In this document: positions 18,906 to 28,773 of the stretch, piece by piece
Position numbering within the stretch: the stretch's first letter is position 1
Layout: each line of letters begins with the position of its first letter
NCBI RefSeq assembly: GCF_018918185.1
Contig: NZ_JAHLPZ010000002.1
Span: 62,001 to 126,000 of the forward strand
Direction of reading: 5' to 3'
Source of the DNA: Eubacterium sp. MSJ-21
GTDB taxonomy: Bacteria > Bacillota > Clostridia > Lachnospirales > Lachnospiraceae
Length of the DNA stretch: 64,000 bases
Program-made: the position numbers and the translations under genes
Notes under the pieces: generated by a model
The model's input: only the letters and a program-made list of their open reading frames with translations
The model's database searches: none
What the model was told of the DNA's origin: nothing

Positions 18906-20066
18906 TCAATAAAAAAATGCATCGAATACGGCTCCAATATAATAAGAAAAATCTTTTTTGTCCACTGTTTCTTCCGCATACACTGGATATCCGGCAAGTC
19001 GTGTATTCCCGATGGATACCTGCAGGATGCCGATTGTATCCCCCCTTGCGACCGGTGCGGTTAATCTGCTTTCCGGGACAAACTGTTGCTGTACGGTCTC
19101 AGTATCCGAAAGAAGGATTGTCAGTTTCCCCTCACATGTACCTGTAACAGCCGGTTCCAATCCATCCGCGACCGGAACTTCCGGAATCTGCGTCTTGGAA
19201 AGTTCAATCTCCCTGTATTCATAGTGTTCATCCCCATATGCAAGCAATGCTTTCGTATCCACCCATTTATAGTGCTTGTTGTGCGGCCATCCACACGCGA
19301 GCAGTGCCACGATAAAATGCTTCCCATGTATCGTCACAGCACATACATAGCAATATCCGGCATTCCCGGTGAACCCGGTCTTCCCGGCAAGCACGCCGTC
19401 CATCTGGTCGAGCAAGGCGTTCTTATTATAGACTGTAAACTGCCGTGTCCCATCACAGCTTGTAAATGTATACTGCCGCGTCTGGCAGATCTCCTGAAAC
19501 TTCTCCTTTTCTTCGGAGACAAATACGCAGTACCGCATCAGCTTCGCCAGATCCTCCGCTGTCGTGCTGTGTACCCCGACCGCGTCCTCTGCATCCAGTC
19601 CGTTCGGCGTGATAAAATACGTCGAGGTAAGTCCGATCTCTGCCGCCTTCTGATTCATCATTGTGGCAAATCCCTGCACACTGCCGCCGATACGCTCTGC
19701 AACGGCACAGGCACTGTCATTGTGGCTCTCCAGCATCATCGAATACAGCAGATCCGAAAGCCTGTAGTCCTCGCCAGCACGCAGTCCAAGCTTCACATCC
19801 GGCATCTTTGCCGCGTAGCTGCTCACAGTCACGACATCATCCGGATTCCCATACTCAAGCGCGAGAATCAGTGTCATAATCTTCGTCGTACTTGCCATTG
19901 GCAGCACCTCATCCGATGCTTTTCCATATAACACCCGCCCGGTATCGACATCCATCAGTACCGCCGCTTTCGCGTACAGTTTTGGCTCCTCCGACGCACA
20001 GGAGGAAACCGGGCAGCCACAGATCACAGCGACCATAATCAGTAAATATACAATATATTTCTTCAT
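18906..20066 (-). CDS. D-alanyl-D-alanine carboxypeptidase (DacB-like, probably sporulation)
   Basis: This 386-residue exported protein has a signal peptide (to about residue 25) and the S11 triad: STTK (about 60), SHNDS (about 117), KTGFTG (about 220). It is a paralogue of the dacF-like gene at 14201-15373. Its position directly upstream of the dipicolinate operon, and a minus-strand CATATAAT (20106-20113) resembling a sigma-E -10, suggest it may be the spore-cortex carboxypeptidase; that role is inference. AAAGGA precedes the ATG. Sixty-six bases separate it from spoVFA. Confidence 0.9.
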   Translation of the reverse strand: MKKYIVYLLIMVAVICGCPVSSCASEEPKLYAKAAVLMDVDTGRVLYGKASDEVLPMASTTKIMTLILALEYGNPDDVVTVSSYAAKMPDVKLGLRAGEDYRLSDLLYSMMLESHNDSACAVAERIGGSVQGFATMMNQKAAEIGLTSTYFITPNGLDAEDAVGVHSTTAEDLAKLMRYCVFVSEEKEKFQEICQTRQYTFTSCDGTRQFTVYNKNALLDQMDGVLAGKTGFTGNAGYCYVCAVTIHGKHFIVALLACGWPHNKHYKWVDTKALLAYGDEHYEYREIELSKTQIPEVPVADGLEPAVTGTCEGKLTILLSDTETVQQQFVPESRLTAPVARGDTIGILQVSIGNTRLAGYPVYAEETVDKKDFSYYIGAVFDAFFY

Positions 20067-20141
20067 GCTGTTCCTTTCTCATCACACTTCACGGACATCT
20101 ACTCCATTATATGGATAATTGTGACGAGTTAGACTTTCTAA

Positions 20142-20170
20142 TTGAAATCGTTTCCGAAATCCTGTAAAAT
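20142..20170 (+). promoter_or_regulatory. Sigma-A-type promoter for the HD-GYP gene
   Basis: TTGAAA (20142-20147), 17-base spacer, TAAAAT (20165-20170). The start codon at 20204 leaves a leader of about 25 bases with an AAAGGA ribosome site. Confidence 0.75.
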
Positions 20171-20203
20171 AAATAGAAGAATTTTCGACAAAGGATGATG
20201 CAT

Positions 20204-21289
20204 ATGGCAACACTTTTTACATCAGAATTAGAAGAGGGCATGGTCACGCTGACCGACACCTATTCCAATAATGGCAAGCTGATCGTTCCGAAGGATACAG
20301 TGCTTACGAAAAGTATTATCCAGTTACTTTCCGGGAATGATGTTGTGTTTGTTGATGTCTCCGATATTGTGGAGCCTGCTGATAAATCACAGGAGAACGA
20401 TCTCTCCTCTGCGCTGGATGCCGAGAAAATCAAAGAAAAGCCGCAATACAAAAAGTTTGTCCATCGCTATGAGAAAAGCATCTCCGAGATGGGCGATCAT
20501 TTAAACGATATTGTCTACAAGAATGCTCCAATCGACGTGGATATGATGCTGCAGAACACCATGACGACAATGAAGGCATTGAACGACTCCCCTCTCAGCA
20601 TCTTCACGATGCTTTCAACCATGAAAAATTATGATGATTCGACCTTCAACCATTCGTTAAACGTCGCTCTCATCTGCAATATCTTTGCCGACTGGCTGGA
20701 GTTGTCCGGGGAGGACAAAAAACTTATCACCGCCTGCGGTCTGTTTCATGATATCGGAAAACTGCTGATTCCGGATGCCATCCTGAAAAAACCTGGCAAG
20801 CTTACAAAGGATGAGTTCGACATCATCAAAACCCACCCGGTCAAAGGCTATCAGCTATTACAGAAAAACAAGCTTGATCCACATATCCAATTTGCTGCTT
20901 TGATGCATCACGAGAAATGTGATGGATCCGGCTATCCGATTGGATTAAAAGGAAATCAGATTGACTGGTGCGCACAGATTGTCACAATTGCAGACATCTA
21001 CGAAGCTATGACGGCAAAACGTGTCTACCGCGGACCAATCAGTCCATTTAAAGTCATCAACATGTTTGAGGAAGACGGACTAAAAAAATACAATCCAAAA
21101 TATCTGCTTACCTTCTTAGAGCACGTGGTAAACAGCTACATGAATTGTAAAGTCCGCCTGAGCAACGGCGAGGAAGGTGACATCGTCTTTATCAACAAAG
21201 TCCGCCTCTCCAAACCGATGGTAAAAACAAAAAATAATTTTATTGACCTGTCGAAGCAGACCGATATCAACATCGACAGTATATTATAA
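20204..21289 (+). CDS. HD-GYP domain phosphodiesterase
   Basis: The product has 361 residues. A short N-terminal domain (1-110) precedes a full HD-GYP domain: HSLNVALI, FHDIGKLLIPD, HPVKGYQLL and the HHEKCDGSGYP signature near residue 240. HD-GYP proteins hydrolyse cyclic di-GMP or related cyclic dinucleotides with a metal centre; metal ligands are all visible. No receiver domain or membrane span is seen. ATG 20204 is favoured over 20195 and 20198 because AAAGGA ends at 20195, nine bases upstream. It has its own promoter and terminator, so it is monocistronic. Confidence 0.9.
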   Translation: MATLFTSELEEGMVTLTDTYSNNGKLIVPKDTVLTKSIIQLLSGNDVVFVDVSDIVEPADKSQENDLSSALDAEKIKEKPQYKKFVHRYEKSISEMGDHLNDIVYKNAPIDVDMMLQNTMTTMKALNDSPLSIFTMLSTMKNYDDSTFNHSLNVALICNIFADWLELSGEDKKLITACGLFHDIGKLLIPDAILKKPGKLTKDEFDIIKTHPVKGYQLLQKNKLDPHIQFAALMHHEKCDGSGYPIGLKGNQIDWCAQIVTIADIYEAMTAKRVYRGPISPFKVINMFEEDGLKKYNPKYLLTFLEHVVNSYMNCKVRLSNGEEGDIVFINKVRLSKPMVKTKNNFIDLSKQTDINIDSIL

Positions 21290-21319
21290 ATGGGTATCTG
21301 CTAACGGATACCCATTTTT
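21288..21319 (+). terminator. Terminator after the HD-GYP gene
   Basis: An 11-bp stem (21288-21298 with 21307-21317) and a T-rich tail, starting at the stop codon. It also lies ten bases beyond the scpB stop and may act on the minus strand as well. Confidence 0.88.
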
Positions 21320-21329
21320 CTATCTTTCT

Positions 21330-21905
21330 TTATACTTCTACTTTGATATTCACTTCGTCCATTGCCTCCTGGCGGAAGCGTTCAATTTTGTCAGGGGTAA
21401 TCGACGGTAGCTCGTCCATCGAAGAAACACCAAAACATCTTAAGAAATCTTCGGTTGTTCCAAACAGAATCGGTCGTCCAACCGCATCCAGTCTTCCTAC
21501 TTCCGTAATCAGATTGTATTCCACCAGACGATTGATTGCATGCACGCATGACACGCCACGGATTGCTTCGATTTCTTGTCTCGTGACCGGCTGCTTGTAT
21601 GCCACGATGGAAAGTGTCTCCATCAGAGAATCTGTCAGACTGTGCTTCTTTGGGATATTGACCAGGCTGGATAAAATATCATAATATTCATTTTTTGTAC
21701 AGAGCTGGTATGCATTCTCCAGCTTCACGATTTTGATGCCCCGGTCTTCTTCCTCATACTGAACCATCATATCATCCAGAATCTTCTGCAGTATCTTCGT
21801 ATCCACCTGCAGAACATCGGACAGGTCTTTTAATTCTACTGCATCTCCCATGGAAAAAAGAACCGCTTCAATTGCAGCTTCTGTTTTCTTCACGCTTTCT
21901 TCCAC
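21330..21905 (-). CDS. scpB: Segregation and condensation protein B
   Basis: This 191-residue protein carries paired winged helices (AAIEAVLFSMGDAVELKDLS at the start; VTRQEIEAIRGVSC in the second), and is the kite subunit that dimerises and binds ScpA in the SMC condensin. It uses a GTG start (21905) with GGAGGA upstream. It follows scpA by 52 bases. smc itself is not in the window. Length is typical. Confidence 0.94.
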   Translation of the reverse strand: MEESVKKTEAAIEAVLFSMGDAVELKDLSDVLQVDTKILQKILDDMMVQYEEEDRGIKIVKLENAYQLCTKNEYYDILSSLVNIPKKHSLTDSLMETLSIVAYKQPVTRQEIEAIRGVSCVHAINRLVEYNLITEVGRLDAVGRPILFGTTEDFLRCFGVSSMDELPSITPDKIERFRQEAMDEVNIKVEV

Positions 21906-21957
21906 TCTATGTTCCTCCGTTCTTATATCCGTAATCTGTATTCTGTCTGACTACCCG

Positions 21958-22710
21958 CTAAGTCTCGAGGGAGTCAATGATGATATCACCGAACAGTTCA
22001 TCCTGCCGTATCGTGATATCTCCGACCTTCATCAGCTCCAAAATCGCCATAAATGTCACAATAATATTAATCTTCGTCGCCTGTATCTCAAGCAACGTCT
22101 TGAAGTTAATGCCTTTCAGTCCACGAATGCTCGACCGGATATCCTCCATCTTGTCTTCGATCCGGACTTCGTCCTTCTCAATCGTTCCAAATTTACTACG
22201 CACCGGGTCAACACGGTCAACTGTACGCTTCATTACCTGGGTAAATATCTCATTTAACTTCGCGAGTGTCACATCTCCGATCACCTCTGCCGGATCAATC
22301 TCTTCCTTGTATTCGAGTACTTCCTTCGGAATTGTAGCCGGCTTATAATAGTTCTTTCCGGCGTCGAGGTTCATATCCTTCAATTCCAGCGACGCATATT
22401 TGTACATCTTGTATTCCAACAGGCGACGCACAAGCTCAGCACGCGGATCCTCCTCTTCTTCCTCTTCCTTCTCCTCGCGTGGCAGTAACATCTTCGCCTT
22501 GATTGAAATCAATGTTGCTGCCATCACGAGAAATTCACTCATCACGTCAAGATTTTCCTCCTGCATACGGTTCAGGTAATCCAGATACTGCTCAGTAATC
22601 TCAACGATTGGAATATCAAATATATTAAATTTGTTCTTATCAATCAGATGTAGCAGCAGGTCAAGCGGACCTTCAAACTGATTGATCTTGAATTCTAATT
22701 TTTCGTCCAT
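21958..22710 (-). CDS. scpA: Segregation and condensation protein A
   Basis: The 250-residue kleisin begins with the conserved FEGPLDLLLHLIDKNKFNIFDIPI block and ends in a winged helix (VGDITIRQDELFGDIIIDSLE). An acidic linker (EEKEEEEEEDPRAE) lies near residue 140. It bridges the SMC heads with ScpB. The ribosome site is weak and the start is 21 bases past the spoIVA stop, so expression may depend partly on read-through from spoIVA. Confidence 0.94.
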   Translation of the reverse strand: MDEKLEFKINQFEGPLDLLLHLIDKNKFNIFDIPIVEITEQYLDYLNRMQEENLDVMSEFLVMAATLISIKAKMLLPREEKEEEEEEDPRAELVRRLLEYKMYKYASLELKDMNLDAGKNYYKPATIPKEVLEYKEEIDPAEVIGDVTLAKLNEIFTQVMKRTVDRVDPVRSKFGTIEKDEVRIEDKMEDIRSSIRGLKGINFKTLLEIQATKINIIVTFMAILELMKVGDITIRQDELFGDIIIDSLET

Positions 22711-22731
22711 ACTTGGCTATTCTATCATCTT

Positions 22732-24192
22732 TTAGATAATAATGCAAACCATTCCGCCGTTCGAGTCGTTGACGATTTTCTCCATCGTATCCTGCAATTT
22801 CTGCTGGCTTTCCTGCGTAATCTTGTTGACCTTTGCAGAAAGACCGTCCTCGACAAGCTGACGCACTGTCTTGCCAAATATATTCACATCCCAGATATCA
22901 TCCTGCTTCTCCCCATCCTGATGGATATACGCAATCAGATCCTTCGCCTGTTCCTCAGAGCCAACGATTGGTGCAATCTCGGTCGTGATATTTGCCTTGA
23001 TCAGATGGATGGATGGTGCCTGTGCAGTCAGCTTCACACCGAACTTGTTGCCGGACTTGATAATCTCCGGTTCGCCCAGCCGGATATCTCCCGCATCCGG
23101 TGTCACAGATCCATAGCCGGTCTTAAATGACTGCATCAAAGCTGTGCTTACCTTCGCACACTGGGACTTTGTCGCTGCAAGTGATTTGACAGCTTTCATG
23201 AAATCGTATTCATTACGGATCGGCTCACCCATAATCTCGGAGAGCATTGTATAGTAATATTCTGGTTTTAATACCAGACGGATCTCGACAGATCCATCTG
23301 CCAGGTTGAGTGCCTGCATCTCGATGGACTGCAGATATTCGTCTTCCACAAACGCATAATTTGTTGCATCCTTCATCAGATACATCTGGTTGAAAATCTG
23401 ATTCGTTTTCTCCACAATCTTCTGTTTGATTGCATCCTTCATATCGAGTGCTTCCACCCACTTCGGAATATCGAACTTCACGCATGTCACCGGGAAATCC
23501 AGAAGCAAAGCTTCAAAGATATGTACGATATCAGGTTTTCGAAGCTGGTCACAGTTGATTGGCAGTACCCCAACGCCATACTCCGCTTCCATCTGCTGTG
23601 CAAGCTCCAGTGTCTCCGGGCTGGCAGGTTTTCTCGTGTTTAAGATCACAATAAATGGCTTGCCAAGTGCTTTTAACTCCTGAATCGTCTGTGTCTCCGG
23701 CTGTATGTATGCACTGCGGTCAAGCTCCGAAATCGTATCATCACAGGTGACAACGATTCCGACGGTCGAATGATCGTAAATGACCTTCTTCGTCCCAATC
23801 TCCGCCGCCTTTGTAAATGGAATATCATAGTCAAACCACGGTGTCTTCACGAGCCGTTCCCTGCCGTCCTCCTCATGTCCCTCTGCGCCCTGCACCATGT
23901 AGCCAACACAATCGATCATGCGGCATTTGAAATGTACTCCATCCTCAAACAACACTTCAACTGCTTCCTTCGGTATAAACTTTGGTTCCGTCGTCATCAC
24001 GGTTTTCCCGGCAGCCGACTGTGGCAACTCATCCATTGCACGCTTCCGGTTGTTCTCATCTGCGATTGCCGGAAGCACCATCAGCTCCATAAACCGTTTG
24101 ATAAAGGTTGATTTTCCTGTCCGCACCGGACCGACCACACCGATATAGATCTCGCCATTGGTTCGTGTTTCTATATCCTTATAAATGTTCAT
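22732..24192 (-). CDS. spoIVA: Stage IV sporulation protein A (coat morphogenetic ATPase)
   Basis: This 486-residue protein polymerises on the forespore surface as the basement layer of the coat. The Walker A loop GPVRTGKSTF is at about 20-29, and the conserved C-terminal hydrophobic tip GGMVCIII, needed for SpoVM/membrane contact in Bacillus, is intact. Length matches the family (492 in B. subtilis). AGGAGG precedes the ATG. A terminator separates it from gpsA, so it has its own promoter; a minus-strand CATATATT (24245-24252) resembles a sigma-E -10, though no clear -35 was found. Confidence 0.97.
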   Translation of the reverse strand: MNIYKDIETRTNGEIYIGVVGPVRTGKSTFIKRFMELMVLPAIADENNRKRAMDELPQSAAGKTVMTTEPKFIPKEAVEVLFEDGVHFKCRMIDCVGYMVQGAEGHEEDGRERLVKTPWFDYDIPFTKAAEIGTKKVIYDHSTVGIVVTCDDTISELDRSAYIQPETQTIQELKALGKPFIVILNTRKPASPETLELAQQMEAEYGVGVLPINCDQLRKPDIVHIFEALLLDFPVTCVKFDIPKWVEALDMKDAIKQKIVEKTNQIFNQMYLMKDATNYAFVEDEYLQSIEMQALNLADGSVEIRLVLKPEYYYTMLSEIMGEPIRNEYDFMKAVKSLAATKSQCAKVSTALMQSFKTGYGSVTPDAGDIRLGEPEIIKSGNKFGVKLTAQAPSIHLIKANITTEIAPIVGSEEQAKDLIAYIHQDGEKQDDIWDVNIFGKTVRQLVEDGLSAKVNKITQESQQKLQDTMEKIVNDSNGGMVCIII

Positions 24193-24274
24193 CCAAGCAC
24201 CAGCCTCCTATATTTCTACCTGACTATGTTCAATAACTCAATATAATATATGTGCCGGAACCTGTTTTATGACA

Positions 24275-24302
24275 GAAAAAAACTGCCGGATTTCTCCAGC
24301 AG
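24275..24302 (-). terminator. Terminator between gpsA and spoIVA
   Basis: On the minus strand an 8-bp stem closed by a GAAA tetraloop (24283-24302) is followed by seven T residues (24276-24282). It ends the housekeeping transcript before spoIVA. Confidence 0.92.
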
Positions 24303-24321
24303 CTTCTGCATATTTCTATTT

Positions 24322-25332
24322 TTATTTATCCCATGCAAGTCTTGTTGACTCTGAAGTACGGTTTCTTGTGAGCAGCATCTTCATCCCCTCTGCCGCATTT
24401 AAGTCCTCAAACAAAACCTGATTGACGACCGATACGATCGGCATCTCCACGTCATATTTCCGGCTGAGCTTATATGCTGCTTTCGCAGAATACACGCCCT
24501 CGACAACCATCTGTACCTCGTCCATTGCCTCTTTATAGGTCTTACCCTGTCCCATCAGGAATCCCGCCTTCCGGTTCCGGCTATGCTTCGACTCACAAGT
24601 TACAATCAAATCTCCGATCCCTGAAAGACCTGCAAATGTTTCAAGTTTACCACCCATGGCTGTTCCAAGACGGATAATCTCTGCAATACCACGTGTGATG
24701 ATTGCAGCCTTCGCATTGTCACCACAGCCAAGTCCGTCACCAACACCTGCCGCAAGTGCGATGACATTCTTCAGTGCCCCACCAAGCTCAATGCCAATCA
24801 CATCCGGACTTGCATACACGCGGAAGTAATCGTTCATGAATGCATCCTGGATCATAAGTGCTGTTTCTTTATCTTTTGCGCCGGCAACTACCGTCGTAGG
24901 CATGCGTTTCCCAACTTCCTCTGCATGGCTTGGCCCGGATAAGACACCGACCTTGCTCTGCGGAATTTCTTCATGTATTACCTCTGTCAGTGTCTTCAGA
25001 GATTCATCCTCAATTCCCTTCGACACATTCACGATTGTCTGAGCTTCTGTTATGTATGGTGCGACACGTTTCGCCGTGCTTCTGATAAATGGCGATGGAA
25101 CAACCATCACGAGAAGCTCTGCATCCTTGCACACCTCCTGCTCGTCCGTCGTAAAGCGCACAGAATCTGGCAGCTTCACACCCGGAAGCTTCGTCAGATG
25201 CTCGCGTTTCGTATTGAGCATCTCGATCTCCTTTGCATCGATGGACCATACGGTCACATCATGTCCGTTATCAGACAGCAAAACTGTTAATGCGGTACCC
25301 CAGCTTCCTGCTCCTAATATACCAATCTTCAT
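24322..25332 (-). CDS. gpsA: Glycerol-3-phosphate dehydrogenase [NAD(P)+]
   Basis: This 336-residue cytoplasmic enzyme reduces dihydroxyacetone phosphate to sn-glycerol-3-phosphate for phospholipids. The Rossmann loop ILGAGSWGTAL is at the N-terminus and the catalytic-domain motif ELGGALKNVIALAAG near 185-200. ATG 25332 is chosen over 25353 because AGGGGG lies about eight bases upstream and MKIGILGAGSWG is the family start. It follows plsY by 47 bases; GpsA product feeds PlsY, so the pair is a functional unit. Confidence 0.96.
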   Translation of the reverse strand: MKIGILGAGSWGTALTVLLSDNGHDVTVWSIDAKEIEMLNTKREHLTKLPGVKLPDSVRFTTDEQEVCKDAELLVMVVPSPFIRSTAKRVAPYITEAQTIVNVSKGIEDESLKTLTEVIHEEIPQSKVGVLSGPSHAEEVGKRMPTTVVAGAKDKETALMIQDAFMNDYFRVYASPDVIGIELGGALKNVIALAAGVGDGLGCGDNAKAAIITRGIAEIIRLGTAMGGKLETFAGLSGIGDLIVTCESKHSRNRKAGFLMGQGKTYKEAMDEVQMVVEGVYSAKAAYKLSRKYDVEMPIVSVVNQVLFEDLNAAEGMKMLLTRNRTSESTRLAWDK

Positions 25333-25379
25333 TATATTTACCCCCTGTCCCATAGGAATTCTTGTCTATCTCTTATTAT

Positions 25380-26048
25380 CTATGCAGTTTTCTTTGCGCC
25401 CAGTTTATTTTCCTCATGATGCAGCAGACGCACGATATTCGCATGATGACGGATGATCGCCATTCCGCATATTACCGCTACCACGATTACACTCTCAACC
25501 ATCGCATGATACGATGCTGCACTCGCCAGATCAAAGCTGTATTTTCCATGAAATGCGAAGATTGCATACTCGATACAGAACATCGTCACGATGGTAATAG
25601 AACCAAGTGAAACATATCTGGTAATCGCCACAATCACGATAAATGCAATCAGACAACTGACGATAATCACTGGATCTAAGAATCCGACGATGATACCCGC
25701 TGTTGTTGCAATCCCCTTTCCACCCTTGAAATGCAGATAACAAGGGAAGTTATGTCCAAGCACTGTGCCAAGTCCGGCATAGGCAAGATACAGATACACC
25801 TCGTTTGGATACAGATGTCCGATCACGACATGCACGATCGCACTGATGATTATCGCCTTGAACAGATCCCCGATAAATACGATCAGTCCGGCTTTCTTCC
25901 CGAGTACACGGAGGGCATTTGTCGTTCCGGCGTTTCCGCTTCCATGTTCTCGTATGTCAATACCTTTCATTCTTCCATAGATATACGATGTCTGAAGCAG
26001 TCCAAATGCGTAGCCCGCTGCCAGACAGATTACTCTCGCTAGTAACAT
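25380..26048 (-). CDS. plsY: Acyl-phosphate:glycerol-3-phosphate acyltransferase
   Basis: This 222-residue integral membrane enzyme with about five spans acylates glycerol-3-phosphate from acyl-phosphate, the first step of phosphatidic acid synthesis in Firmicutes. The three PlsY motifs are visible: GSGNAGTTNALRVLG (about 37-51), GHNFPCYLHFKGGKGIAT (about 100-117) and the later conserved helix. A charged C-terminal tail follows. It starts two bases after der, with its ribosome site inside der. Confidence 0.95.
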   Translation of the reverse strand: MLLARVICLAAGYAFGLLQTSYIYGRMKGIDIREHGSGNAGTTNALRVLGKKAGLIVFIGDLFKAIIISAIVHVVIGHLYPNEVYLYLAYAGLGTVLGHNFPCYLHFKGGKGIATTAGIIVGFLDPVIIVSCLIAFIVIVAITRYVSLGSITIVTMFCIEYAIFAFHGKYSFDLASAASYHAMVESVIVVAVICGMAIIRHHANIVRLLHHEENKLGAKKTA

Positions 26049-26050
26049 GA

Positions 26051-27373
26051 TTATTTTTCTTTCCTCTCCCGTATAATAAACTTTAACGGCGTTCCTTTAA
26101 AGCCAAACGCCTCCCGTATTTTATTCTCGATGTATCTCGTATAAGAAAAATGCATCAATTCTTTATCATTGACAAAGATAACAAATGTCGGTGGCTTCAC
26201 AGAAACCTGTGTAATATAATAAAGTCTCAGACGTTTACCCTTATCGGAAGGTGGCTGGTTTAATGCAACTGCCTCCGCCATAATCTCGTTTAAGACACCG
26301 GTTGCCACACGAAGCGAATGGTTCTCGATGACCATATCGATTGTCTCAAAAAGCTTTGGCAGACGCTGTCCGGTTTCCGCAGAGATAAAGAGCAGCTCTG
26401 CATACGGCATATACGAAAGCTTCTCGCGCACATCCTCGGTAAACTTCTTCATTGTCTTGTCGTTCTTCTCGATTGCATCCCATTTATTCACGGCAATGAT
26501 CATACCCTTGCCGCGTTCATGGGCGATACCTGCGATCTTCGTATCCTGATCGGTGATTCCCTCCGTCGCATCAATGACGAGCACTGCCACATTGCACCGC
26601 TCCACCGCAGACACGGTACGGATAATGCTGTACCGCTCAATCTCTTCCTTGATCTTATTCTTCCGGCGCAATCCTGCCGTATCAATAAACACATACTCGG
26701 TGCCGTTCCGTTTGATTGTTGTGTCAATCGCGTCACGTGTCGTACCGGCAATATTCGATACAATCACACGATCCTCGCCGAGCAGCTTGTTGATGATGGA
26801 TGATTTACCAACGTTCGGCTTTCCGATGATCGCGATACGTGGGCGCTCATCCTCTTCTTCATTTAATGCATTCTCGCCAAAATGCTTGACGACCTCATCG
26901 AGCATATCTCCAAGTCCAAGCTGAGATGCCGCAGAGATTGGCTGTGGATCCCCCAGTCCCAGATTGTAAAACTCGTATACATCCGGCATAAACTTCTCGA
27001 AGTTGTCCACTTTATTGACAACCAGCACGATTGGCTTTTTGGAACGGCGCAGCATGTCCGCAACCTTTCCGTCCGCATCGACAAGCCCCTGACGGACATC
27101 TGTGACAAACATAATCACATCTGCTGTCTCAATCGCGATCTCCGCCTGCTCGCGCATACTCTTCAATATAATATCGTTGGATTCCGGCTCGATACCGCCT
27201 GTATCCACGATTGTAAAATTATAATTTAACCATGTCACATCGGCATAGATCCGATCCCGCGTAACACCCGGCGTATCCTGTACGATTGAGATACGATCAC
27301 CCGCCAGCGTGTTAAACAATGTAGATTTACCGACATTAGGTCTGCCAACAATGGCAACAACCGGTCTACTCAT
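26051..27373 (-). CDS. der: Ribosome-associated GTPase Der (EngA)
   Basis: This 440-residue protein has two tandem G domains ([11 protein letters not shown] at about 9; [10 protein letters not shown] at about 185, each with DTPG/DTAG and NKxD motifs) and a C-terminal KH-like domain. It is needed for 50S ribosome assembly. The ATG overlaps the end of the radical SAM gene by eight bases. The der-plsY-gpsA-spoIVA order matches the Bacillus der-gpsA-spoIVA neighbourhood. Confidence 0.97.
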   Translation of the reverse strand: MSRPVVAIVGRPNVGKSTLFNTLAGDRISIVQDTPGVTRDRIYADVTWLNYNFTIVDTGGIEPESNDIILKSMREQAEIAIETADVIMFVTDVRQGLVDADGKVADMLRRSKKPIVLVVNKVDNFEKFMPDVYEFYNLGLGDPQPISAASQLGLGDMLDEVVKHFGENALNEEEDERPRIAIIGKPNVGKSSIINKLLGEDRVIVSNIAGTTRDAIDTTIKRNGTEYVFIDTAGLRRKNKIKEEIERYSIIRTVSAVERCNVAVLVIDATEGITDQDTKIAGIAHERGKGMIIAVNKWDAIEKNDKTMKKFTEDVREKLSYMPYAELLFISAETGQRLPKLFETIDMVIENHSLRVATGVLNEIMAEAVALNQPPSDKGKRLRLYYITQVSVKPPTFVIFVNDKELMHFSYTRYIENKIREAFGFKGTPLKFIIRERKEK

Positions 27374-28706
27374 GTTCGTTCTCCATTTCTATCATTCTGT
27401 TAAATAATCCCACACCGCTTGATTGTACAATAATCACCGGAACTTGTAAAGCACTTTGCAATTCCTCAACTGTCATATCATCGAGGAAGATTGGCTCATC
27501 TGCCTTCACAATCTGGCTTGGCAGGAACAATGCTTCACCGAGATCCCTGCCCGCTAACTGCTTCACAATATCCTGTCCGGTCAGAAGTCCGGTCACGGTG
27601 ATCTTCTCTCCGAAGAAATCATTCCGGATTGGGAACACCTGCAGATCAAGCCCAGGTGCCGCCTGTTTATATGTCTCTGCCGCCTGACAGACATAATCAT
27701 ACGCGATTAGTCCGGTCACCGTCGAGACCTTCCGTTTCCCTTCCCACGGCTTTCCGTCATGGTCTTCGAGATAGATATCCACGGCATCCTGCGCCTCCGT
27801 CAGAAACAGCCGTGTCATACCGACACCATTTTCGAGCTGGATATATCCATCGTATTGGGCTTCATCCGGCATATCATACCCTGCCGTGATATACCACTCA
27901 TCGCTTGCATGTACGAAATGCTCTCCGAATTTCTCCATTGCCTGCTGCTGAAAGCCCTCGATGATCGAGATGACTTCCCTTGCATCCTCTTTCGTGAAGC
28001 TCTCCAGCTTGCAGAGTCCATCCCGGTACTTGGAAAGTCCGACCGGGACAACCGACAGACTCTCGATCGTCGGTGCATAGGCAAGCAGATCCCCGATCGT
28101 CCGGCGCAGCTCATCGCCATCGTTTAACCCCTTGCAGAGCACGACCTGCGCATTCATTGGGATATCCGCATCGTAGAGCATCTGAATATAGTCCATGACC
28201 TTCCCCGCGAACCGGTTGTGCAGCATCTGACACCGGAGCTCCGGATTCGTCGTATGCACGGAGATATTGATCGGTGCAAGCTTATAGTCGATAATCCGTT
28301 GTATATCCTTCTCCTTCATGTTCGTGAGCGTCACGTAATTACCCTGCAAGAAGGACAGCCGCGTGTCGTCGTCCTTGAAATAGATCGTCTCACGCATGCC
28401 CGGCGGATTCTGGTCGATAAAACAGAATACACACTTGTTGAAGCAGCTCCGGTACTCGTCCATCAGCGACTCACCGAACTCCATGCCGAGATCCTCGTCG
28501 TAGTCCTTCTCAACCTCTAACAGCCATTCCTCACCGTTCGCCTTCTCAATCAGCACCTCAAGGTATTCGTCATTCACAATGAAGTCGTAGTCAAATATAT
28601 CTTCAATTTCTTTATCGTTGATGGCAAGCAGAAAATCGCCTTCCTCGATTCCGAGTTCTTCCGCAATTCCACCTTCATCAATTTTCGTTATTTTATGTCG
28701 TTTCAT
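27366..28706 (-). CDS. PDZ-radical SAM protein of the DUF512 family
   Basis: The product has about 446 residues. An N-terminal PDZ-like segment ([24 protein letters not shown]) precedes a radical SAM motif C-x3-C-x2-C (CFNKCVFC, about 88-95) and the family-specific stretch [10 protein letters not shown]; the C-terminal half matches DUF512 ([11 protein letters not shown]-type region). The biochemical function is not established. It is translationally coupled to der, a linkage seen in clostridia. The frame opens at a TTG (28718); ATG 28706 is taken as start, with only a weak ribosome site, so the start is uncertain. Confidence 0.85.
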   Translation of the reverse strand: MKRHKITKIDEGGIAEELGIEEGDFLLAINDKEIEDIFDYDFIVNDEYLEVLIEKANGEEWLLEVEKDYDEDLGMEFGESLMDEYRSCFNKCVFCFIDQNPPGMRETIYFKDDDTRLSFLQGNYVTLTNMKEKDIQRIIDYKLAPINISVHTTNPELRCQMLHNRFAGKVMDYIQMLYDADIPMNAQVVLCKGLNDGDELRRTIGDLLAYAPTIESLSVVPVGLSKYRDGLCKLESFTKEDAREVISIIEGFQQQAMEKFGEHFVHASDEWYITAGYDMPDEAQYDGYIQLENGVGMTRLFLTEAQDAVDIYLEDHDGKPWEGKRKVSTVTGLIAYDYVCQAAETYKQAAPGLDLQVFPIRNDFFGEKITVTGLLTGQDIVKQLAGRDLGEALFLPSQIVKADEPIFLDDMTVEELQSALQVPVIIVQSSGVGLFNRMIEMENEHE

Positions 28707-28773
28707 GTCTGTATCCAAAATTTATGAATTACTTTCTTTAATATTTCTTGTCACCACGCATCAGCGTGCTACC

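Noticed and set aside
19086-19931. 281-codon plus-strand open frame antisense to the dacB-like gene
   Set aside because: No ribosome site, no recognisable domain and high Cys/His/Arg content typical of a shadow frame over a real gene.
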